A stretch of DNA of 64,000 nt from DATCHW01 sp036508135 (GCA_036508135.1 DATCHW010000013.1:33284-97283); one strand, 5' to 3'. Positions 45,386 to 55,294 are shown, counted from the first letter of the stretch. Notes: generated by a model from the sequence alone, not told the origin. Numbers and translations are program-made.

Positions 45386-47305
45386 TTAAGGTTCAACCCA
45401 GTCCCCGTTCTCTTTTATCAGGTTTATCAATTCATTCACGGCTATTTCAGTGTTAATATTCCGTTTCATAATCTCTTTGCCTTTGTATAAAGTTATTTTT
45501 CCCTGTCCGCTTCCAACATATCCATAATCTGCATCTGCCATTTCTCCAGGTCCGTTTACTATACATCCCATGATTCCGATTTTTACACCTTTTAGATGTG
45601 ATGTATGCTTTTTGATGAGTGCGGTTGTTTCCTGAAGGTCAAACAATGTTCTTCCGCATGATGGGCAGGAAATATATTCCGTTTTCGAGATCCGGACTCT
45701 TGATGCCTGAAGTATTCCGAACGAACATCTGGTTATCACGTCATCCGGAGTTCCGTCTGAATCCAGCCAGATTCCATCGCCGAAACCTTCTATAAATAAT
45801 GAACCTAAGTCTGCAGAAGAATATATTATAAACTTTTCATCATCTCCGATACCGCTGTAATTTCTTTTCACCACCACAGGATGTTTGATGCCGGAATTTA
45901 TAAGTTCTATAAAAGACCTCCGTAAATCCGCAAATGCGTTTTCGTTGTCTGTTTCTAAAATTAAAACAAGATTTTTTTCTTCCGCTGCTTTTCCGAATTC
46001 ATTCTTATATATATCACCTGTATTGATTTTCAGGAAATTTAATTCTGAAGCTCTTTCCTGTCTGCTGATAAATTCTTTTAATGTGAATAACGGGTATGAA
46101 CTTTCTTTTGATTCTGAAGAACTCCAATATTTATAATCGAATATCTTCTTCAATGTAGCCGGTAGTTTGTACTTCAAATCTTTTCTTTCGAGATAAATAT
46201 AATCAGGGGCAATATCCCCTATGACCCATTTATCAAGGGTTTCACTGTAATAATATCCGGCTTTTTTAAGTCCTTCGCTTGAATTATAAATATCTTCCGT
46301 TGAAGTAAGTATCACAACAGGAACATTTTTCCCGCCGATTTTCGAGACTTCAATGGTTTCCCTTCTTTTATATTCCGAAGGGTTTAAAGGGTTTGAGGAT
46401 ATTTCCGGTATCGGTTTATCATTCTTTCTTGTTGTATATCTTTCTACAAGTTTCCTGCAAACGGGGATTTCAAATTCAGGGTCTTCCGTCAGGGAAACCC
46501 TCACTGTATCTCCCAGTCCGTCTTCGAGCAGTGAGCCAATGCCTATAGCTGATTTGATTCTTCCGTCTTCTCCGTCTCCTGCCTCCGTCACTCCGAGATG
46601 CAGCGGATAATTCATTCCCAGTTCCAACATCCTGTTCACAAGAAGCCGGTACGCCTGAACCATCACCTGCGGATTACTTGCCTTCATAGACAATACTATA
46701 TTATAGTAATTAAGGTCTTCGCAGATTTTCAGGAATTCCAAAGCTGACTCCACCATTCCCGCGGGTGTATCGCCAAAGCGGCTCATAATCCTGTCCGAGA
46801 GCGAACCGTGATTGGTTCCAATCCTCATAGCAGTGCCGTACTCTTTGCATATTTTTACTAACGGAGAAAATCTTTCATATATTCTTTCAATCTCCGCATT
46901 ATATTCATTATCAGTATATTCTATTATTTCAAATTTCTTTTTATCAACATAGTTTCCGGGATTGACTCTCACTTTTTCTACTATCCTTGCGGCTGTTTCT
47001 GCAGCATTAGGAGTAAAGTGGATATCTGCAATCAACGGAGTATTATATCCTTTTGCTTTTAATTCTTTTTTTATTTCAGCGAGGTTATTTGCATCTTTAA
47101 TACTCGGTGCTGTGATGCGTACATAATCTGCCCCGGCTTTAATTATTCTGATTGATTGTTCAACTGTTGCTTTAGTATTCATTGTATCGGTTGTGGTCAT
47201 GGACTGGAGGCGTATCGGATTAGTTCCCCCAAGTGGTATATCGCCGATTTTTACTTCGCGGGTTATGAACCTGGAATATTTTATAAGACTGTTACCGTAA
47301 ATCAT
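45386..47305 (-). CDS. ispG: 4-hydroxy-3-methylbut-2-enyl-diphosphate synthase IspG, long form
   Basis: 639 residues against about 370 in E. coli. The N-terminal TIM-like barrel (IRLQSMTTTDT, DYVRITAPS, RVNPGNYVD, MRIGTNHGSLSDRI) and the C-terminal 4Fe-4S domain (SCPSCGRTLFDL ... IGIMGCIVNGPGEM) are separated by a ~250-residue insert, as in plant and FCB/Chlorobi-type IspG. It converts MEcPP to HMBPP in the non-mevalonate isoprenoid pathway. Last gene of a five-gene operon; 20 nt after the rhomboid gene. Confidence 0.95.
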   Translation of the reverse strand: MIYGNSLIKYSRFITREVKIGDIPLGGTNPIRLQSMTTTDTMNTKATVEQSIRIIKAGADYVRITAPSIKDANNLAEIKKELKAKGYNTPLIADIHFTPNAAETAARIVEKVRVNPGNYVDKKKFEIIEYTDNEYNAEIERIYERFSPLVKICKEYGTAMRIGTNHGSLSDRIMSRFGDTPAGMVESALEFLKICEDLNYYNIVLSMKASNPQVMVQAYRLLVNRMLELGMNYPLHLGVTEAGDGEDGRIKSAIGIGSLLEDGLGDTVRVSLTEDPEFEIPVCRKLVERYTTRKNDKPIPEISSNPLNPSEYKRRETIEVSKIGGKNVPVVILTSTEDIYNSSEGLKKAGYYYSETLDKWVIGDIAPDYIYLERKDLKYKLPATLKKIFDYKYWSSSESKESSYPLFTLKEFISRQERASELNFLKINTGDIYKNEFGKAAEEKNLVLILETDNENAFADLRRSFIELINSGIKHPVVVKRNYSGIGDDEKFIIYSSADLGSLFIEGFGDGIWLDSDGTPDDVITRCSFGILQASRVRISKTEYISCPSCGRTLFDLQETTALIKKHTSHLKGVKIGIMGCIVNGPGEMADADYGYVGSGQGKITLYKGKEIMKRNINTEIAVNELINLIKENGDWVEP

Positions 47306-47325
47306 TCAAAAAGTTAAAAGATTAG

Positions 47326-48342
47326 TTATCGCAGTTTCTTGCTATCATGAAACAGGATTCTTTTTTCTTCATCGGTCAGGCTCTGGTAGCCGCCTTTGCT
47401 TAACTTATCGAGTATTGCATCAACTTTTACCTGAAGTTCATCCTGATTTCTGTTAATATCATTTTGGGATTCAGGGTAATCGTTATTCACTTCGGTAAAT
47501 TTTGCATCCTGAACGTTTTTATTCCCGTAATTTGGGGTCTCGTCTTTTTTCTGCCCGAACCATCCGCTGCTTTTATCCGCCCCTTTGCTGCTATTTCCTG
47601 AGAAGAACTTATTTATATTGAATCCCGATGAACTGCCGGATTTGAAGTAACTCATTTTATTTTTCCTTGTAGCGAATAAATATATTATACCTACAACAGC
47701 TCCGCCGAGGTGTGCAACGTGTGCAATATTTGAATTTTGTGCCGTAACCGCAGAGAATAACTCGAGCCCCATATAAATAAGTACAAAATATTTAGCTTTA
47801 ATCGGCAGGAAGAAATAAATGTAAATATACCTGTCAGGGAATAAATAGCCGAATGCTACAAGAATTCCGAAAACAGCACCCGATGCTCCTATCGTAGGAC
47901 CCGGGCTCGAGAATAGAGGTGCGATAAAAAGGTTTGCCACTGCAGCACCTAAGCCGCAAAGTAAATAATAATATCCGAATTTCTTTGAGCCCCAGAGATT
48001 CTCCAGTTCAATACCAAACATCCACAATGCAAACATATTAAAGAAGAGGTGCCAGAAACTCCCGTGCATAAACATATATGTGATTATCTGCCAGAAGTAA
48101 GGGAAGAATTTAATTTTATATACTAAATTAAGTTCATCCTTGAACATTACAGGCGTGACCGGACCCAGACTGCAATATTGTGTTATCAAACTATAAAGAG
48201 GAACACCTCCGATAGTGAATTGCATCGAAAATAAATTGTAAAAAAGAAACACTCCTATATTTGCTAACAGAAGATTCTTTATCACCGGCGGAAAAAGACT
48301 GAACCCGAATAACCCGGGTTTTGTACCAAAACCATTACTCAT
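47326..48342 (-). CDS. rhomboid family intramembrane serine protease
   Basis: 338 residues. Six membrane segments; catalytic Ser in GASGAVFGIL and His in HVAHLGGAVVG, with the HGSFWHLFFNMFALWMFG helix typical of the family. A ~100-residue hydrophilic tail (Ser, Asn and Asp rich) is extra. It cleaves membrane-spanning proteins; the substrate is unknown. Seven nt separate it from the upstream nucleotidyltransferase gene. Confidence 0.93.
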   Translation of the reverse strand: MSNGFGTKPGLFGFSLFPPVIKNLLLANIGVFLFYNLFSMQFTIGGVPLYSLITQYCSLGPVTPVMFKDELNLVYKIKFFPYFWQIITYMFMHGSFWHLFFNMFALWMFGIELENLWGSKKFGYYYLLCGLGAAVANLFIAPLFSSPGPTIGASGAVFGILVAFGYLFPDRYIYIYFFLPIKAKYFVLIYMGLELFSAVTAQNSNIAHVAHLGGAVVGIIYLFATRKNKMSYFKSGSSSGFNINKFFSGNSSKGADKSSGWFGQKKDETPNYGNKNVQDAKFTEVNNDYPESQNDINRNQDELQVKVDAILDKLSKGGYQSLTDEEKRILFHDSKKLR

Positions 48343-48349
48343 AAAATTT

Positions 48350-49078
48350 TTATACTATTATATTTTGTGCATTATTATAATCATCTGCAGTATCAATCTC
48401 TATGCACTTATATCGGGAAATATCAACACTGTATAAAAAAGTCTTCTCTTCCTTTTTATCAATCACTTCCTGAAAAGAAGCTTCGTAAAACTCATTTACG
48501 TTATTTTCGTTTAATATCTTTCTATCCAATATAACAAATAACTCATCAAGAAAGTTTTTGGAGAACAGCTCGATACCGATAGATTCTCCGACTGCATTTT
48601 CAATCAAAACTTCCTTCCCAATTTCCAGGATATGGTCGTATTCGTCAATAGATACTTTTATTTGCTCCTCATCAAGTTCACCGTTAACGTTCACGGCAAT
48701 GCAATTATCATGTATGGAGTTAATAAGTTTCCCGACTATTTTCTTGTCAAAAAGTATATCGCTATCCAGAAGAAGCATCCTATCTTTTATGAAATCTTTT
48801 GTCATCCAGAGCGAGTATGAATTGTTGTTATTTTCAAAATCGTGATTTGTCAGGAAAGTAAAGTTCAATCCGGAAAAATTTTTAGCAATGTAATCTTTAA
48901 TCATATTTTCCCTGTATCCTGTTACAAGTATGAAATTATTTATTCCGTTTGATACAATATTCTCAATTGTTCTGTGGAGCAGGTTTTTATCTCCGATATT
49001 TAATAGACATTTTGGGATAGTATCGGTAAGGGGTCTTAGTCTTTTGGATACTCCCGCCGCAAGTATTACTGCCTGCAT
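48350..49078 (-). CDS. sugar/polyol-phosphate nucleotidyltransferase
   Basis: 242 residues. MQAVILAAGVSKRLRPLT is the NTP-binding signature, IPKCLL carries the conserved Lys, and LLLDSDILF supplies the metal-binding Asp. It is closest by eye to phosphocholine/inositol-phosphate cytidylyltransferases. Inferred: makes the CDP-activated headgroup used by the CDP-alcohol phosphotransferase encoded 4 nt upstream. Confidence 0.87.
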   Translation of the reverse strand: MQAVILAAGVSKRLRPLTDTIPKCLLNIGDKNLLHRTIENIVSNGINNFILVTGYRENMIKDYIAKNFSGLNFTFLTNHDFENNNNSYSLWMTKDFIKDRMLLLDSDILFDKKIVGKLINSIHDNCIAVNVNGELDEEQIKVSIDEYDHILEIGKEVLIENAVGESIGIELFSKNFLDELFVILDRKILNENNVNEFYEASFQEVIDKKEEKTFLYSVDISRYKCIEIDTADDYNNAQNIIV

Positions 49079-49082
49079 AGAA

Positions 49083-49949
49083 TTATTTTGATTTGTTTTT
49101 TAAGTATTTGATAATTGTTTTCTGCCATATAAACAGGGTTATAAGAATCAGATTTCCCGGAATCAATATTACCCAAAAATAGAGGTCTATTCTGTAAACC
49201 AGCGAGAATACAACAAGAAGGCTCAAGTGTGTGGTTGAGCCGAGCCAGCTCCAGAGCCTCAGAATTAAACGGTTTTTATTTTTATACTCTTCGGGTGTTA
49301 CATCAAGCTCTACGTGCCTGGTAATTTTCATTTGCCATTTTGAATAGCCTACGTATAGGTCAACGAGGGCTTTTATGGCATATCTGCCTTTAGTTTTCCC
49401 GATTTCCTTACGGAATTTTTCATAGCCTTCTATTTCCCTTTTCACATCATCGACTTTGTTATAAACATACCTTAAATAAAGGTTCCTGAAATAATCAAAA
49501 TACATATTCTGGAAAGCTCTTGAGATACCCGCAACGGCAATAAGTATCCAGTATTTCGTTCCGAATTCAGGATTATTTGCCAGAGCGATACCTATACCGA
49601 CAAATGTAGTCACGGCAGTTACGTAATCAATTAACCCGTCAATAATTCTTCCGATACGTGTACCGTTCTTTTTCAGTCTGGCAAGCTGACCATCGGCGCA
49701 GTCGAGCACATTGCACATAAAAAAACTCGCCGCTGCAAAAACAAAAAACTCGTAAGTTCCGAATGCATAGAAAATCCCTGACAATATTCCCAGAAACATC
49801 GCAATCACGGATATCTGGTTCGGAGTGAGATTTGTGGGATATATAAGTTTTACGAGTAAAAAAGACAATGGTCTGTAAATTACCAGGTCAAGTATTTCTT
49901 CTACATCGAAACTCTTTAACGAACTCTTATATTCTTCCTTTAATGACAT
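49083..49949 (-). CDS. CDP-alcohol phosphatidyltransferase family protein
   Basis: 288 residues, several membrane helices. The family motif DG-x2-AR-x8-G-x3-D-x3-D is complete in CADGQLARLKKNGTRIGRII and the following DGLID. It transfers a phospho-alcohol from a CDP donor to an acceptor alcohol, in lipids or compatible solutes such as di-inositol phosphate. Next to the nucleotidyltransferase gene (4-nt gap), suggesting a two-step pathway. Product unknown. Confidence 0.9.
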   Translation of the reverse strand: MSLKEEYKSSLKSFDVEEILDLVIYRPLSFLLVKLIYPTNLTPNQISVIAMFLGILSGIFYAFGTYEFFVFAAASFFMCNVLDCADGQLARLKKNGTRIGRIIDGLIDYVTAVTTFVGIGIALANNPEFGTKYWILIAVAGISRAFQNMYFDYFRNLYLRYVYNKVDDVKREIEGYEKFRKEIGKTKGRYAIKALVDLYVGYSKWQMKITRHVELDVTPEEYKNKNRLILRLWSWLGSTTHLSLLVVFSLVYRIDLYFWVILIPGNLILITLFIWQKTIIKYLKNKSK

Positions 49950-49963
49950 TAAGTTTAACTGAT

Positions 49964-52048
49964 TTATAATTCCGCTTTATATTCCATTGCCTGTGTTATA
50001 ATTCTTATATTCAACCTTTTCGATTCATCCGATTGAACTGTTCCCCATAATAATGCTAATTGCTGAATCTGGACATCACCCTTATATTTACCCGATAACC
50101 CGAGAATAATTTCCTTCGCATCTAAGTCTTTTGCAACATTTACAATGGCATAAAAAGCATTGTTTGTAGGTATTACAACGGGAATAACGGGTTTTCCTAT
50201 TTTTTCAGCTACATTTACAACCTCAGAGAACAGAATTCTCTCATCATCTTCGATATCATCCCTTATAAGTATATTCTGCCTGTCCTTAAATACCCTTGCA
50301 ACCATAACTATAATATCCGTATCTTCAGTATCGGTTTCCTGAATAACCTTTTGAAGATGTAAGAGATTATTTGGATCTCTGACCGCAACAATGATTCGGT
50401 TTGCCTTTTCACATCCGAGAGTTTCCGGAGATACTATACTGTCCGGATCTAAATTAAAGTGCTCTAAAATTTTCTGATGTTTTTCATATTCATATTCTTC
50501 CTTCGATAGATGATGCTCTATCATTATTTTCCGCTTTACAATATATTCTGAAATCGTGAACACAATAAAGAAAACCAACGTAAATATTATTCCCGAAATT
50601 GTTGCAATTGGTTTTGTGAATAAATTTGTAATTGCAATAATAAATAATGCACCTGCAATGATGAATAAACCAAAAGGAAGATGAATCTTTTTGATATCCA
50701 AATTAAGAGGAACCCTCCATTCTCTCGGGCGTTTATCTTTATATCTTAATATAACCATAGCTATCGCTTTAAAGGTTAGACTCCAAATCACACCAAAAGC
50801 GTAAGCTTCTCCAAGTAATAAAATATCACCCCAAGAAAATATAATTGTGGAAATCTGCATTATTGCAATCAGGTTGAGGATTCTGTAAGTTGTTCCGAAT
50901 TTTTTATGAGGTTTCCTGAACCAGTCGGTTAACACTTTATCCTCCGCAACTCTGTTGAGAACGCTGTTAGCACCTACAATTGAAGTATTTACAGCTCCTG
51001 AAAGAATCAGAACACCGACCACTACAACAAATGATTGCATAATCAATCTGAGCCATATAGGTCCATGCAAAAACATAGCTATTCCACCTATCAAATTATC
51101 TATGTATTGAGGGCGGACGTTATCAGGAATCAGCATAATACCAAGGAAACAAACCCCCGGTGTAACAATAACGCTGAATATAAAAATTACAAGACCGGTT
51201 TTTTTAAAGTTCTTTAGTTTTGGATACTCTATTTCACGGTAAACCTGTCCGAGAGTTTCTTCGCCGCTTAAGGCAAGCAATGAATGTCCAAATGCAATAA
51301 ATATACTGAAAATACCGATGGATTTAACCCAATCAACATCTTTCAGCCAGCCATATGCCTCATTAGACAATTTTAACTCCAATGGAGGAAGATGGGAGAA
51401 AAATGATTCTTTTTTTAATAGTAACGTTACAATACCCCAAACTATTACGAGTACAGCCATTACACTTGTAATCTTAAATATCTTTAAAGCTTTATCGGAT
51501 GATTCTTCAATACCTTTAACATTTTCCCACCAAAAATAAATCGTAATAAGCACTGCAAGAAGCATCGAGAATATGCTTCTGGGAAGAACAATATTTATTC
51601 CGGCAAGATGAAAAGAGTCATTCATCAGCCCTGTAAAGTATTGACCGCCGGAAACACTGCTGATAGGACCCGTTAGCACATAATCGAAAACGAGTGCACT
51701 AACCGATACTTTCGCAAACCAGTCTCCCAGAGCGAATTTTACAACCCTGTAAACTCCGCCTCTGGTAAATAACGGAGAAGATTCCATATATAATGCACGG
51801 ACTGCATAAGAGAAAAGCATTACACCTAATATAAAGTACGGAGCTATTTTTCCGATGAATTGCTCTGCAATGCCGCCTATGTAATACGCCGTCGAACCTA
51901 AATCACCTATCACAACTGCCGCTGCACGCCAGTAGGATATAAAAGTGAACATAACAGTAGTTAAAACTACTACCTTTGTTGTTGTTCCTAACTTTGATGG
52001 TGGCTTTGGCTGCGAAGACTCTCCGAGAGGCGTATCTGCTGTATCCAA
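49964..52048 (-). CDS. APC family permease with C-terminal UspA-like domain
   Basis: 694 residues. About twelve membrane helices in the first ~480 residues with APC-type phrases (VLTGPISSVSGGQYFTGL, FGHSLLALSGEETLGQVYRE). The last ~150 residues (RIIVAVRDPNNLLHLQ ... AKEIILGLSGKYKGD) resemble a universal-stress-protein domain, a common cytoplasmic regulator on APC transporters. Probably transports amino acids or related solutes. First gene of the operon leading to ispG (14-nt gap). Confidence 0.9.
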   Translation of the reverse strand: MDTADTPLGESSQPKPPSKLGTTTKVVVLTTVMFTFISYWRAAAVVIGDLGSTAYYIGGIAEQFIGKIAPYFILGVMLFSYAVRALYMESSPLFTRGGVYRVVKFALGDWFAKVSVSALVFDYVLTGPISSVSGGQYFTGLMNDSFHLAGINIVLPRSIFSMLLAVLITIYFWWENVKGIEESSDKALKIFKITSVMAVLVIVWGIVTLLLKKESFFSHLPPLELKLSNEAYGWLKDVDWVKSIGIFSIFIAFGHSLLALSGEETLGQVYREIEYPKLKNFKKTGLVIFIFSVIVTPGVCFLGIMLIPDNVRPQYIDNLIGGIAMFLHGPIWLRLIMQSFVVVVGVLILSGAVNTSIVGANSVLNRVAEDKVLTDWFRKPHKKFGTTYRILNLIAIMQISTIIFSWGDILLLGEAYAFGVIWSLTFKAIAMVILRYKDKRPREWRVPLNLDIKKIHLPFGLFIIAGALFIIAITNLFTKPIATISGIIFTLVFFIVFTISEYIVKRKIMIEHHLSKEEYEYEKHQKILEHFNLDPDSIVSPETLGCEKANRIIVAVRDPNNLLHLQKVIQETDTEDTDIIVMVARVFKDRQNILIRDDIEDDERILFSEVVNVAEKIGKPVIPVVIPTNNAFYAIVNVAKDLDAKEIILGLSGKYKGDVQIQQLALLWGTVQSDESKRLNIRIITQAMEYKAEL

Positions 52049-52298
52049 AACTTATTGTAAATTAAATTATATTAAAATATTATAATCAAAAAAACTATTT
52101 TACAAGCAGTCAAAATATAATAAACGGAATGAAATTACAAGTGAAAATATTGAAATTTTAACCGGATATCATGGTTAAATAATTGATATAACAATGATTA
52201 ATCTATGAGACTTAAAGGTTTTTTAATCTTATTAATTCTTTTTTATGATTTCTTTTTCAATTCTTCAGCAATTTTCTTTTTCTTTTTTGCTTTTTTCG
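52049..52298. other. AT-rich upstream region of the APC operon
   Basis: Contains the probable promoter of the minus-strand operon near 52060-52150. A short Phe-rich open frame (52205-52438) runs into the repeats and is not a credible gene. Confidence 0.4.
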
Positions 52299-52421
52299 AC
52301 CCCCTCCCCATTCAAGGGGAGGGGCAAGGGTGGGGCGTAAATCTGTTATGTATTTTTCTTTCTCACTTTTTTCAACCCCTTCCCCATTCAAGGGGAGGGG
52401 CAGGGGTGGGGTGTAAATCTG
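52299..52421. repeat. two CCCCATTCAAGGGGAGGGG repeats left of DUF559 gene
   Basis: Two copies (52299-52336 and 52375-52412), about 76 bp apart, each reading CCCC-ATTCAA-GGGGAGGGGCA(A/G)GG-GTGGGG and followed by GTAAATCTGTTATG. The second runs into the DUF559 stop codon. They are inverted relative to the copies at 52797-53140. Confidence 0.8.
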
Positions 52422-52766
52422 TTATGTTTTTTCAATAAACTTTTTTATCCTTTGCAAAATATCATCTGTATTACCCAATAATTCCTTATCCCGGAACCTT
52501 AGTATTCTATATCCCTTTGTCTGAAGGTAAGTCTCTCTGATTTTATCTTTTAATTTGCTTTCTTCTTCCTCGTGCAATGGTCCATCAATCTCTATAATCA
52601 GACTTTTCTCTTTACAATAAAAATCAACAATGTAATTATCTATTGGATGCTAGCGGCGGAATCTGAGTCCTTCAAAGTTTTTATTACGTAATAATTCCCA
52701 GAGAACTTTTTCACCAAAGGTTAAATTTTTTCTAAGATATCTTGCCATTTCCTTTTTGTATTTCAT
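52422..52766 (-). pseudogene. DUF559 endonuclease-domain gene with one amber codon
   Basis: Reading ATG at 52766 to TAA at 52422 gives 114 codons with a single in-frame TAG at codon 39 (52650-52652). Around it are the DUF559 landmarks: RYLRKNLTFGEKVLWELLRN, FRR-stop-HPIDNYIVDFYC, LIIEIDGPLHEEEESKLKD, GYRILRFRDKEL. Families usually have Gln at that spot (RRQHPI), one base from TAG (CAG to TAG). Known: DUF559 belongs to the Vsr-like PD-(D/E)xK nuclease group. The rest is intact, so the mutation is recent or suppressed. Confidence 0.88.
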
Positions 52767-52796
52767 TGTTTTTTTGTTATCATTTATAACCACATC

Positions 52797-53140
52797 CACC
52801 CCTCCCCTAACCCCTCCCCTTGAATTGGAAGGGGAATGTTTTCATATATAATATCACAAATATTTATTCCGAAACCAATTTACAACACCTTTATAAAGAT
52901 CACCACCCCACCCCTAACCCCTCCCCTTGAATTGGGAGGGGAATGTTTTCATATATAATATCACAAATATTTATTCCGAAACCAATTTACAACACCTTTA
53001 TAACGATCATCCACCCCTAACCCCTCCCCTTGAATTGGGAGGGGAATGTTTTCATATAAATAAAATTAAAAAAAATTTGAAACCAATTTACAACACCTTT
53101 ATAACGATCATCCACCCCTCCCCTTGAATTGGGAGGGGAA
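52797..53140. repeat. tandem array of ~100-bp repeats right of DUF559 gene
   Basis: Four copies of the core CCCCTCCCCTTGAATTGG-x-AGGGG, spaced 107, 103 and 94 bp. The spacers share TTTTCATATA, CCAATTTACAACACC and TTTATAA-x-GATCA. The last copy lies 10 nt from the ppk stop. Inverted relative to the copies at 52299-52412. Confidence 0.88.
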
Positions 53141-53149
53141 GAAGATTAT

Positions 53150-55294
53150 TTATTTTTTCTTATCGTTAATATCCTTCTTTTTTTTCTTAATCTTTTTTCT
53201 GTGGGATTTTTTCAGTTCGGCTTCGTATTTCTTCTTTACCTTTCGCAGAAAATATTCCTGTATATTAACTTCTATATCTTCACTTTCGGGCAATGAAGTG
53301 TCCGAAAGTTTTCTTGAATATGTTCCGTCCGCATTCAGGATCCTGGTTTTCACGTTATCTTTTAGATAAGATTGCAGAATATCAAACACTTCCTGTTTTA
53401 TAGTTTTATCATCGATAGGGAAAAATATTTCCACTCTTCTGTCAAAATTTCTCGGCATCCAGTCTGCACTTCCGGAATACAAAACAGGATTACCGTTGTT
53501 ATAAAAATAGAATGCCCTGCTATGCTCGAGAAATCTCCCGACGATGCTGTAAACATTTATGTTTTCACTCAGACCCTGAACGTTTGGTTTTAAACAGCAT
53601 ATTCCGCGTACCAGCATTTCTATCTTCACGCCTGCCTGTGATGCTTCATAAAGTTTAACTATAATATGTTCATCCACGAGTGCATTCATTTTTGCAAGTA
53701 TATATCCGTTGCCGTTTTGCCTGTGCGAAGCTATTTCCTCATCGATAAGTTTTATTACACCCTTTCGCATTGCAAAAGGTGCTGCGAGGAATTTTTTATA
53801 ATCCCTGAATTTAGAATAGCCCGTAAGATAATTAAAGAGGTTGGATGAATCAGAACAGAAAGCTTCATCGGTGGTAAAGAATCCAAAATCAGTATAGACC
53901 TTTGAAGTAATAGGATTATAATTGCCTGTTCCCAGATGCAGATACCTTTTCATTCCTCCGGATTCTTTCCTTACGACTAATGCCATTTTGCAATGTGTCT
54001 TCAGTCCGGATACCCCATAAACCACGTGCACCCCTGAATTTTCAAGTGCTTTTGCCCACACAATATTATTCTCTTCATCAAATCTTGCCTTCAGTTCAAC
54101 AAGAGCTGTCACCTGCTTTCCATTTTCTGCTGCTTCAATAAGAGATTTGATTATTGGCGAGTCCCCGCTCGTTCTATACAGCGTCATTTTAATTGCTGCC
54201 ACATTATCATCTTCCGCTGCCTGAGCAATAAACTCGCTCACGGAAGAAAAAGAATAAAACGGATGATGTAAAAATATATCCTGTTTCTTGATTGCCTTGA
54301 AAAAATCTTCTTCCTCCCTGAAAATTGAAGCAATCCTCGGTGTAAACGGTTCATCTTTTAAAATCCTCTCGTCTATTTTATAAATGTTCATCAGGTCGCC
54401 AAGATTAATAGGACCATCTATTTTATAAATGTCTTTTTTTTCTAAGTGCAGGTCATCGGCAAGGAAATTAAGGAATTTTTCCGGCATATTTTTATCGACT
54501 TCGAGCCGGACGGCAATTCCGAGCCGCCTTTTTTTCACTTCCTCCTCTATCAATTTCAAAAGGTCTTCAGCTTCATCTTCCTCGAGTTCAATATCTGCAT
54601 TGCGTGTTATGCGGAAAGCATAACTTTCGAGAACCTTCATTCCGGGAAAAAGCTTATGGATATTGGCTTTGATAATCTCCTCAAGCAGAATAAAGTTATA
54701 GCCCTCTTTCCCTTTCAGATAATGGAATCTCGGGAAATTACTCGGCACCTGCAGAACGGTTAATTTTTCCTCTACCTCCTCAGTATCAGGGTCATCAAGT
54801 ATCACTGCAAAAGCAAGTGTCCGGTTTACAAGAGTCGGAAAAGGATGCGCATTATCAATTGCAATAGGTGTGAGAACAAGGAACAGGACTTCATCAAAAT
54901 ATTTATTCACTTTTTCCCTGTCCGATTCATCAAGTTCATCGTATTTATAAAACCTGATACCATTTTCTTCAAGTTTCGGTACAATTTCATCATTATATTG
55001 CATATAAAGATCGTGAACGAGCAGGCATAAATTATTAAAAATATCTCCCCGCTGCTCCTGTGCGGACATTCCGTCTGATGTAAGTTCATTCACTCCGCTC
55101 GTAACCTGCCTTTTCAGCCCGGCAACTCTTATCATAAAAAATTCGTCGAGGTTCGTGCAGAATATCGAGAGGAACTTGACGCGTTCAAGCAGCGGCTGAG
55201 TCGGGTCACAAGCCTCTTCGAGAACCCGTTTATTAAATTCAATCCAGCTAAGTTCACGGTTGAAAAAATAATCCGGATTATAGTTCTTTGGCAT
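53150..55294 (-). CDS. ppk1: polyphosphate kinase 1
   Basis: 714 residues, full length. N-terminal FNRELSWIEFNKRVLEEA, then the head domain, and C-terminal domains containing RYLHLGTGNYNP and HSRAFYFYNNGNP, which hold the autophosphorylated and acid-base histidines, plus RNFDRRVEIFFPI. It reversibly polymerises ATP gamma-phosphate into polyphosphate at the membrane. The C-terminal tail is Lys-rich. Monocistronic; the repeat array is directly 3'. Confidence 0.95.
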   Translation of the reverse strand: MPKNYNPDYFFNRELSWIEFNKRVLEEACDPTQPLLERVKFLSIFCTNLDEFFMIRVAGLKRQVTSGVNELTSDGMSAQEQRGDIFNNLCLLVHDLYMQYNDEIVPKLEENGIRFYKYDELDESDREKVNKYFDEVLFLVLTPIAIDNAHPFPTLVNRTLAFAVILDDPDTEEVEEKLTVLQVPSNFPRFHYLKGKEGYNFILLEEIIKANIHKLFPGMKVLESYAFRITRNADIELEEDEAEDLLKLIEEEVKKRRLGIAVRLEVDKNMPEKFLNFLADDLHLEKKDIYKIDGPINLGDLMNIYKIDERILKDEPFTPRIASIFREEEDFFKAIKKQDIFLHHPFYSFSSVSEFIAQAAEDDNVAAIKMTLYRTSGDSPIIKSLIEAAENGKQVTALVELKARFDEENNIVWAKALENSGVHVVYGVSGLKTHCKMALVVRKESGGMKRYLHLGTGNYNPITSKVYTDFGFFTTDEAFCSDSSNLFNYLTGYSKFRDYKKFLAAPFAMRKGVIKLIDEEIASHRQNGNGYILAKMNALVDEHIIVKLYEASQAGVKIEMLVRGICCLKPNVQGLSENINVYSIVGRFLEHSRAFYFYNNGNPVLYSGSADWMPRNFDRRVEIFFPIDDKTIKQEVFDILQSYLKDNVKTRILNADGTYSRKLSDTSLPESEDIEVNIQEYFLRKVKKKYEAELKKSHRKKIKKKKKDINDKKK

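Noticed and set aside
52205..52438. Phe-rich open frame upstream of the DUF559 gene
   Set aside because: Its sequence is a translation of AT-rich DNA and of two GC-rich repeats; no start context.
52927..53127. Open frame across the tandem repeat array
   Set aside because: It is just the repeat unit translated; the internal periodicity is the DNA repeat.
52797..53140. CRISPR array
   Set aside because: Spacers between the repeat cores are conserved, not unique, so it is a tandem duplication.
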